A DNA stretch of 64,000 nucleotides from Halosolutus amylolyticus. Its GTDB lineage: Archaea; Halobacteriota; Halobacteria; Halobacteriales; Natrialbaceae. Of the stretch, positions 59,138 through 64,000 are shown one piece after another (position 1 is the stretch's first letter; the number at the start of each line of letters is the position of its first letter). A program made the position numbers and the translations under genes. The notes beneath the pieces were generated by a model, which was not told the origin of the DNA, did no database searches, and was given only the letters and a program-made list of their open reading frames with translations. The stretch covers positions 124,001-188,000 of the forward strand of contig NZ_JALIQP010000007.1 in NCBI RefSeq assembly GCF_023566055.1, given 5' to 3'.

Positions 59138-59941
59138 CTACGCATTCTCTTCGTGGATTGCCGTGAACAGCGCCGCGAGCTCGTTGGTGATGATGTGATA
59201 GATCTGCTCGCCTTTCTCCGTGCTCGCGTATTTTGGCGCACCGATCGCCCCGGAGTCGGAGTACGCTTCGAAGGGACGGTAGACGGACAACGGGCCGCCT
59301 TCGAGGAGGTCGCTCCCGCCCCATTCGTACGGTTCGTCCCAGAGTTCAGCGTCGTACTCGCTGGGCGCGGCGACGAGGTCCGACCGCAGGTACAGCATGA
59401 GTGACGTTTCGAACTCTCCACCGTGGGCCATCCCACCGGTTTCGCTCTCGCGTAGGCTCTCGATTTCGTCGGTCGATAACTGAAAGTATGTCCCGCCGAG
59501 CACTTCGATATCGGTTCTACACCCGACAGTACTTACGACCGCGTCGATCAACGGCATATTCCCGCCGTGACCGTTCACGAACATGACGGCGTCGAACCCG
59601 TTTTCGATCCCCGTGTGCGCGATATCCTCCAGGACAGTCCGTAACTGGTCGAAATCGAGCGAGAGCGTCCCGCCGAGCGAGAGATGGTGTGGCGAGTAGC
59701 CGCTCCAGACGGGCGGCGTCACCAGAATCGGAATCTCGTCGACGACCTGTTCGGCGCCGCCGTGTGTGATCGCGTCGACGAGGAGGGTATCGGTCGAGAC
59801 GGGCAAGTGGTGGCCGTGCTGTTCGATACTCCCGACAGGAACGACGAGTATCGATCCGTCGCTGTCTCCGATGGCTTGAATTTCCGCGTATGGTTTTCCA
59901 GCCCATTCACAGGTCGTGGCCCCGAGTGTTTCGTATAGCAT
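59138..59941 (-). CDS. Creatininase-family amidohydrolase
   Basis: A 267-residue protein. VPVGSIEQHGHHLPVSTDTL carries the metal ligands (E, H and D), and FVNGHGGNMPLIDAV and MAHGGEFETSLMLYLRSDLV are the other signature segments of the family. Members hydrolyse cyclic amides or formamides and include creatininase, mycofactocin proteins and sugar-lactam-type enzymes. Here it lies directly between the ATPase and the binding-protein genes of a sugar importer, so it probably acts on the imported compound or its derivative. The stop is followed by a hairpin. Confidence 0.9.
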   Translation of the reverse strand: MLYETLGATTCEWAGKPYAEIQAIGDSDGSILVVPVGSIEQHGHHLPVSTDTLLVDAITHGGAEQVVDEIPILVTPPVWSGYSPHHLSLGGTLSLDFDQLRTVLEDIAHTGIENGFDAVMFVNGHGGNMPLIDAVVSTVGCRTDIEVLGGTYFQLSTDEIESLRESETGGMAHGGEFETSLMLYLRSDLVAAPSEYDAELWDEPYEWGGSDLLEGGPLSVYRPFEAYSDSGAIGAPKYASTEKGEQIYHIITNELAALFTAIHEENA

Positions 59942-59950
59942 TGGTGATCC

Positions 59951-61054
59951 TCACGCAGCGTCCGGTAGAGTGGTCGATTCGCTTTCAATAGGTACGCGCT
60001 GTCCAGTCGTATCGAAGAAATGGACATCGGCCGCATCGAAATCGAGCGTGACACGATCACCTCGATCTGGTCGTATCTCGTCGTCGACGCGGGCGATAAT
60101 CTCGGTATCCCGTTCCTCGAGTTGCAGATAGAGGTAATTGTCGGACCCCATTGGCTCGACGACGTCGACGACGGCCTCGATATGGCCCTCGTCTTGCGTG
60201 AGCGTGAGGTCTTCCGGTCGCACGCCGAGCGTGTACTCTCCGTCGGCAACGTCGAGGGAAAGTGTCGTAGAAAACCCCTCCGCGTCGATCGTACAGCCGC
60301 CGTCGGTGGTTCCGACGGTGACGTCGAAAAAGTTCATGCTCGGCGAACCGATGAACCCGGCGACGAACTTGTTGTTCGGGCGGTGGTAACACTCCTCGGG
60401 TGGTGACACCTGCTGGAGTTCACCATCGTTGAGGATGACGATCCGATCGCCCATGGTCATCGCTTCCGTCTGGTCGTGCGTGACGTAGATCGTCGTGACG
60501 TCCAACTCCTCCTGGATGCGTTGGAGTTCTGTCCGCATCTGGGTCCGAAGCTTCGCGTCCAGGTTCGAGAGCGGTTCGTCCATCAGAAAGACGTCCGGAT
60601 CGCGCACGATCGAACGTCCGAGCGCAACGCGCTGCTGCTGCCCTCCCGACAGCTGTTTGGGATACTGGTCGAGGAGTTCGGCGATTTCGAGGAGTTCGGC
60701 GACCTCTTCGACTCGGTCGTCGATGTCATCCTGACTCCATTCGTCGGCGAGATCAAGACTGAACGACATGTTCTCGCGGACGGTCATGTGCGGATACAGC
60801 GCATAATTCTGGAACACCATCGCGATATTACGGTCTTGCGGCCGAACGCCGTTGACAACCGTGTCCTCGATCTCGATCACCCCCTCTGAAATCTGTTCGA
60901 GACCGGCGATCATCCGGAGCGTCGTGGACTTTCCACAGCCGGATGGCCCGACCATGACGAGAAACTCACCGTCGTCGACCTCTAAATCGACGCCTTCGAC
61001 GGCTACCACGTCGTCATATTTTTTTGTCACATCTGACAGTCGCACCTTGCTCAT
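59951..61054 (-). CDS. Sugar ABC transporter ATP-binding protein, MalK/UgpC type
   Basis: I use the ATG at 61054 (MSKVRLSDVTKKYDDVVAVE), giving 367 residues. Walker A is GPSGCGKST, the Q-loop MVFQNYALYPHMTV, the signature LSGGQQQRVALGRSI, Walker B VFLMDEP and the H-loop TIYVTHDQTEAMTMGDR. The C-terminal ~130 residues are an OB-like regulatory domain (TLGVRPEDLTL). These energise CUT1 importers, and one ATPase can serve several. A TATA-like element (TTTATAATG on the minus strand, 61085-61093) lies 31-39 bases upstream. Confidence 0.94.
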   Translation of the reverse strand: MSKVRLSDVTKKYDDVVAVEGVDLEVDDGEFLVMVGPSGCGKSTTLRMIAGLEQISEGVIEIEDTVVNGVRPQDRNIAMVFQNYALYPHMTVRENMSFSLDLADEWSQDDIDDRVEEVAELLEIAELLDQYPKQLSGGQQQRVALGRSIVRDPDVFLMDEPLSNLDAKLRTQMRTELQRIQEELDVTTIYVTHDQTEAMTMGDRIVILNDGELQQVSPPEECYHRPNNKFVAGFIGSPSMNFFDVTVGTTDGGCTIDAEGFSTTLSLDVADGEYTLGVRPEDLTLTQDEGHIEAVVDVVEPMGSDNYLYLQLEERDTEIIARVDDEIRPDRGDRVTLDFDAADVHFFDTTGQRVPIESESTTLPDAA

Positions 61055-61127
61055 TGTTGCGTACACACACAGTACTATCGATACATTATAAAGGTTCGTG
61101 ACGACGTGGCCGTCACCAGCCATGCCA

Positions 61128-61165
61128 CGTCGGTGGTTACCACTGGTTTGACGATGCCAAACCTT
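61128..61165. promoter_or_regulatory. Inverted repeats in the IclR/ABC divergent promoter
   Basis: GGTTTG-acgatgc-CAAACC (61145-61163) and, just left of it, the near-palindrome GTGGTTACCAC lie between the divergent iclR and ATPase genes, about 30 bases before the IclR ATG. They are good candidates for an IclR operator controlling both directions. Confidence 0.5.
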
Positions 61166-61191
61166 TTGGTATCGGACCCGGACCTTCCGCT

Positions 61192-61968
61192 ATGGGAAAG
61201 AACCGGAATCCGCGCCGGATTCAAGCCGTCGATCACGCCTTCGAGATTTTGGGGTTACTGCGCGATCACGACGGTATGACGGTCTCGGAGATAGCGAACG
61301 CGGTCGGCCTCACACCCGGCACGGTCCACACGCATCTCACGACGATGCAGGCTCACGGCGTCGTTCAGAAGACTGACGGGAAGTACCAGCTCGGGACGTA
61401 CATGATTCCGTTTGGGGAAAACGTTCGGAGTAATTCTCGACTGTTCAGGGCTGGAAAAACCGAAGTCGACGACCTCGCGGCGGAAACTGGCGAATCAGTA
61501 CACCTCGTCGTCGAAACCCTCGGCCGTGAAGTCCTCCTCTACGAGGAATTCGGCCAGAACGCCGTGGGAGAGGGCTTATACCTCCGAAACAAGGGATCTC
61601 CGGGACGGAATCTTCACTGCTCGGCAGCTGGGAAGGCGATACTGGCCCATATGGACGAAAAAAAGCGGGAGACGATTCTCGACGGGTACGACTTCACGCC
61701 ACAAACGCCGAATACGATCACTGACGAAGACGCCCTCCGTGACGAATTGCAACAGATCCGTGAAGAGAACATCGCTCGAAACGACGAAGAACAAATCGAA
61801 GGAGTTCGGGCAGTGGGATGTCCGATTCGTCACAGCGACGAGGTTCTCGGAGCGATCAGCCTCTCCGCACCAACGAGACGGTTCGAGGGAGAGCGCTTCG
61901 CCCAGACGATCCCGGAGGTCGTGGCGAAGACTGCTAATATTATCGAGGTTGAATTTCAGACCCAATAA
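61192..61968 (+). CDS. IclR-family transcription regulator
   Basis: A 258-residue protein. The N-terminal winged helix is IQAVDHAFEILGLLRDHDGM, TVSEIANAVGLTPGTVHTHL, TTMQAHGVV (~9-65). The C-terminal GAF-like effector domain (~80-250) has SVHLVVETLGREVLLYEEF, GSPGRNLHCSAAGKAILAHM and a VRAVGCPIRHSDEVLGAISL segment typical of IclR. IclR proteins usually bind a metabolite of the adjacent pathway. Divergent orientation to the ABC/catabolic genes makes it their probable regulator. Confidence 0.94.
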   Translation: MGKNRNPRRIQAVDHAFEILGLLRDHDGMTVSEIANAVGLTPGTVHTHLTTMQAHGVVQKTDGKYQLGTYMIPFGENVRSNSRLFRAGKTEVDDLAAETGESVHLVVETLGREVLLYEEFGQNAVGEGLYLRNKGSPGRNLHCSAAGKAILAHMDEKKRETILDGYDFTPQTPNTITDEDALRDELQQIREENIARNDEEQIEGVRAVGCPIRHSDEVLGAISLSAPTRRFEGERFAQTIPEVVAKTANIIEVEFQTQ

Positions 61969-62718
61969 AATATCACGGCCTCAGGAAACCGTTTGCAGTG
62001 CACAGAACGTTTATTTGATGGTGTCAAAGATTTCGAGGTCAGGACTAGCTTTCGGTGCACGGGTATTTAATATATTATCATCTGATATTGGATGTGTCGT
62101 GAGAGCACGATCATCGGTTCCCTCCTCTTTGACGCTGTCAAATCATACGGAGGGGAAATACCCATTCAAAAAGGCTGGACTGGAGAACCTGCGATGTTTT
62201 CCCGAAAGGTTGGGTAGTTCAGAGAGAGGGCCCCATCTTTTACAACTGTACACATGTAACTCCCTCCTCTACTATTCTACCAAATATATTTCATCTATGA
62301 AATATAGTATCTTGTCCCATATATGCTCAAATTGATATTAGTCGGGCCGTATTCGAAGGTCGCTCCGGCACACTTGCTGAAAGCGATGGCAGCAGAGACC
62401 TGCCGAAGTTGAAACCCGTGCCACTGGAGCGACAGTGGTGATCGGGCGCATCGGAAACGAGAAAGAGGGCGATTCTGGTGCCGTGATTTGGAGTGCGACC
62501 CAAACAAAAATCAGCGTATTTCGGCAGTATCACCCCGAAGAGACGCGTTGTGATGAGAATCTGTAGTTCAAAGTGTAATAGCAACGTTCCGTTCAGTACT
62601 GGTTCTCGAACGGAAATCGCTTCGACTTCGATGTCGTCTGTACCGAACCGTTTGTCCGGACGCATCCGTGGGCTTGAGTCGCTTGATAGCAAACCTTTCT
62701 GATATAGAATCAATTTAT
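61969..62718. other. A/T-rich gap between iclR and the cdc6 side
   Basis: No convincing gene. 62060-62110 and 62255-62340 are strongly A/T-rich (TATTTAATATATTATCATC; TAAATATATTTCATC type). A short inverted repeat CCACTG-gagcga-CAGTGG lies near 62421-62438. The region is close enough to the cdc6 gene to hold a replication origin, but I did not find a convincing ORB repeat. Confidence 0.35.
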
Positions 62719-63230
62719 GTGGCTGACACTATTGTGTGTTGGGGTCGGTACGTCGCAGTCGTCGTGGTACTGGCGGGCGTCGTGATCGATCGATAGTTCG
62801 TCCAGCGCGTAGGGTGAGTCGGCGTCTTCGGGTTGCTTTCGGCGGTCGGCACCTGCCCGGGCTGACCATAGATCACCGCATTTGAGGCGAGCACGACGAG
62901 CGGCAGTTCGGCGGGACCGACGCGAGGCACAGGCTTCCGTTCTGGGCCTTCTCCTGGTTCTGGGTGCTCTCTTGAGAGCGACCGGTGACACAAACGATCG
63001 CGATGCGGATGAGGAGGGAGGAACCGCCGCCCGACGCCGGGAAAGTGCCGCCACCGGCCATACCCGACGGAGCCGAGCGAGACGACGGGGACGCAACGAG
63101 GGTGCCGTGCGACCCTGGCCAGTACCCTAACTGTGGGACCGCCAACGATTCCAGTTACACGCACTGTGGGGAGTGCGTCATCCGGCTACAGGGATCGGCG
63201 GCTCCCAGTGTGGTCGGGAGACGAGCGGTG
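62719..63230 (+). pseudogene. Remnant of a membrane-anchored zinc-ribbon gene
   Basis: A frame near 62721 reads VADTIVCWGRYVAVVVVLAG, then VVIDR and stops, like a short membrane anchor. Further on, a frame from about 63003 reads MRMRREEPPPDAGKVPPPAI and then DPGQYPNCGTANDSSYTHCG, EC, a zinc ribbon whose first cysteine is replaced by tyrosine. No single frame joins them and the downstream end has no stop. It looks like a decayed haloarchaeal anchor-linker-ribbon protein next to cdc6. Confidence 0.4.
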
Positions 63231-63396
63231 TCGCGGTCCCGGTACCGCGGCTGTGGTCTGGATTGTGGCCGCTCCCGCTGTCGAGTGAGCGCGGGGGTGG
63301 GTCCTGGTGTGTCCCGCATCGCGTCACAGGCTCCTGGGAGCAGCGATCCGATACGTTCTTTGCTGACACGCCACTACCGCTGGCAACCGCGATCGC

Positions 63397-64000
63397 ATGA
63401 GCAAGTACGACGATCTGTTCGCCGCGACGGCACCGGACGAGAGCGTCTTCGCCGACAAAGCCGTCCTCGACCCACTGGCCGAGCCCGCCGAAATCTACGC
63501 CCGCGAGAGCCAGGAACGCGAATTGGCGACCATCCTGAACGGCGTCCACGAGGGGTATCTGCCGCCGACGGTGTCGATCTACGGCCCGCCCGGTACCGGG
63601 AAGACGCTCACGACGCGGCGGGTCTGCCGGGAGTTCGCGGCGCGCCACGACGCCGTGGCCGTCGAGTACGTCAACATGAAGGAGTGCCGGACGCTCTTTT
63701 CGGCGGCCAACGAGATCCTCTTCGAACTCACGGGCGAGCGCAAGAAAGCCTACGCCGGGCTCGACGGCGTCTTCGCCGCGATCTGGGCCGCCCTGGCCGA
63801 CTACCCCGCCTGGACCGTCCTGCTCTTGGACGAGATCGATCACCTCCGCCAGGACGTGAACTACGATCCGAACGACTTCTTCTACCGGCTGCTCCGCGGC
63901 GAAGGCAAACGCAAACGCGGCATCGACCTCTCGTTATGGCTCCTGAGCAACGAGTTGCTCGAGGTCGATCTGCGGCTGGAGAGCCGCGTCGATCGCGCTC
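63397..64000 (+). CDS. cdc6: Orc1/Cdc6 replication initiator (3' end outside window)
   Basis: ATG at 63397; the frame is open to the window end (201 codons seen). MSKYDDLFAATAPDESVFAD, the box IYARESQERELATI, then Walker A VSIYGPPGTGKTLT and Walker B WTVLLLDEIDHLRQ are those of archaeal Orc1/Cdc6 proteins, which bind origin repeats and load the MCM helicase. An arginine-rich GEGKRKRGIDLSLWLLSNEL with sensor 1 follows. Haloarchaeal replicons usually have the origin beside such a gene, so the replicon may start near here. The ~165 bases before the ATG have no clear gene. Confidence 0.93.
   Translation, partial: MSKYDDLFAATAPDESVFADKAVLDPLAEPAEIYARESQERELATILNGVHEGYLPPTVSIYGPPGTGKTLTTRRVCREFAARHDAVAVEYVNMKECRTLFSAANEILFELTGERKKAYAGLDGVFAAIWAALADYPAWTVLLLDEIDHLRQDVNYDPNDFFYRLLRGEGKRKRGIDLSLWLLSNELLEVDLRLESRVDRA

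Noticed and set aside
62882-63130. 82-aa plus-strand frame rich in arginine and alanine
   Set aside because: Arginine-rich composition is typical of wrong-frame translation of GC-rich haloarchaeal DNA; the zinc-ribbon frame beside it is more meaningful.
1-64000. CRISPR arrays, rRNA or tRNA genes
   Set aside because: I saw no regularly spaced repeats of CRISPR length, no rRNA-like stretches and no cloverleaf with the conserved T-arm sequence; the hairpin groups differ from each other in sequence and spacing.

Overview
The window is haloarchaeal accessory DNA, most likely a megaplasmid or an accessory region of a chromosome. The evidence is an archaeal TFB, an Orc1/Cdc6 initiator running off the right edge, many acidic proteins, several zinc-ribbon proteins of types seen mostly in Halobacteria, ISH-type transposons, DUF2080/TnpB pairs, and leaderless promoters with a TATA box about 25-30 nt before the ATG. 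I see no rRNA, tRNA or CRISPR array. Most genes are GC-rich, but two gene blocks (16.4-19.6 kb and 35.2-39.4 kb) are visibly richer in A/T and look imported.

Layout. 1-7.1 kb holds ordinary genes: the end of an AI-2E-type permease, a CBS-domain protein, two DUF2270 membrane paralogues, a DUF7344-like winged helix and a PAS histidine kinase. 7.9-14.6 kb is a plasmid-like stretch of small HTH, zinc-finger and toxin-antitoxin genes, several of them broken: one is split by a TnpB transposon, a PemK-like toxin is cut off by a TnpB remnant, and a zinc-finger gene carries an in-frame TAG. 14.6-16.2 kb is a long hairpin-rich leader followed by an OB-fold protein. 16.4-19.6 kb is an A/T-rich block of unrecognised genes. 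19.9-28 kb has TFB, a SWIM zinc finger, an amphi-Trp protein, several haloarchaeal orphans and a gene with an in-frame TGA. 28-32.6 kb has an Mrr-like nuclease and two PIN-type toxin-antitoxin pairs. 32.6-34 kb repeats the hairpin leader and OB-fold gene. 34-39.4 kb is a second A/T-rich block whose main operon (a nuclease-like protein plus a 426-aa protein) is split by an IS with an 8-bp target duplication. 39.9-49.7 kb has an ATPase of the AAA/DUF234 type, an IS605-like element whose tnpA is broken by a hairpin doublet, a truncated MFS gene, and two IS630 copies nested in an older ISH remnant.

46.9-62 kb is a catabolic island. It contains two secreted Tat-type proteins resembling GH109 and GH123/DUF4091, RidA, an SDR dehydrogenase, an enolase-superfamily dehydratase, a putative TIM-barrel hydrolase, a complete CUT1-type sugar ABC importer, a creatininase-family amidohydrolase and a divergent IclR regulator. 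Together these look like the uptake and breakdown of a glycan-derived sugar; the substrate cannot be read from the sequence.

The most interesting signal is the pair of OB-fold genes. Each is preceded by a leader with a 17-bp perfect stem and an 18-nt loop, and four stem base pairs differ between the copies with compensating changes on both arms. Each gene is followed by a different A/T-rich block of unknown genes. This looks like a conserved regulatory or replication cassette next to a variable cargo slot.
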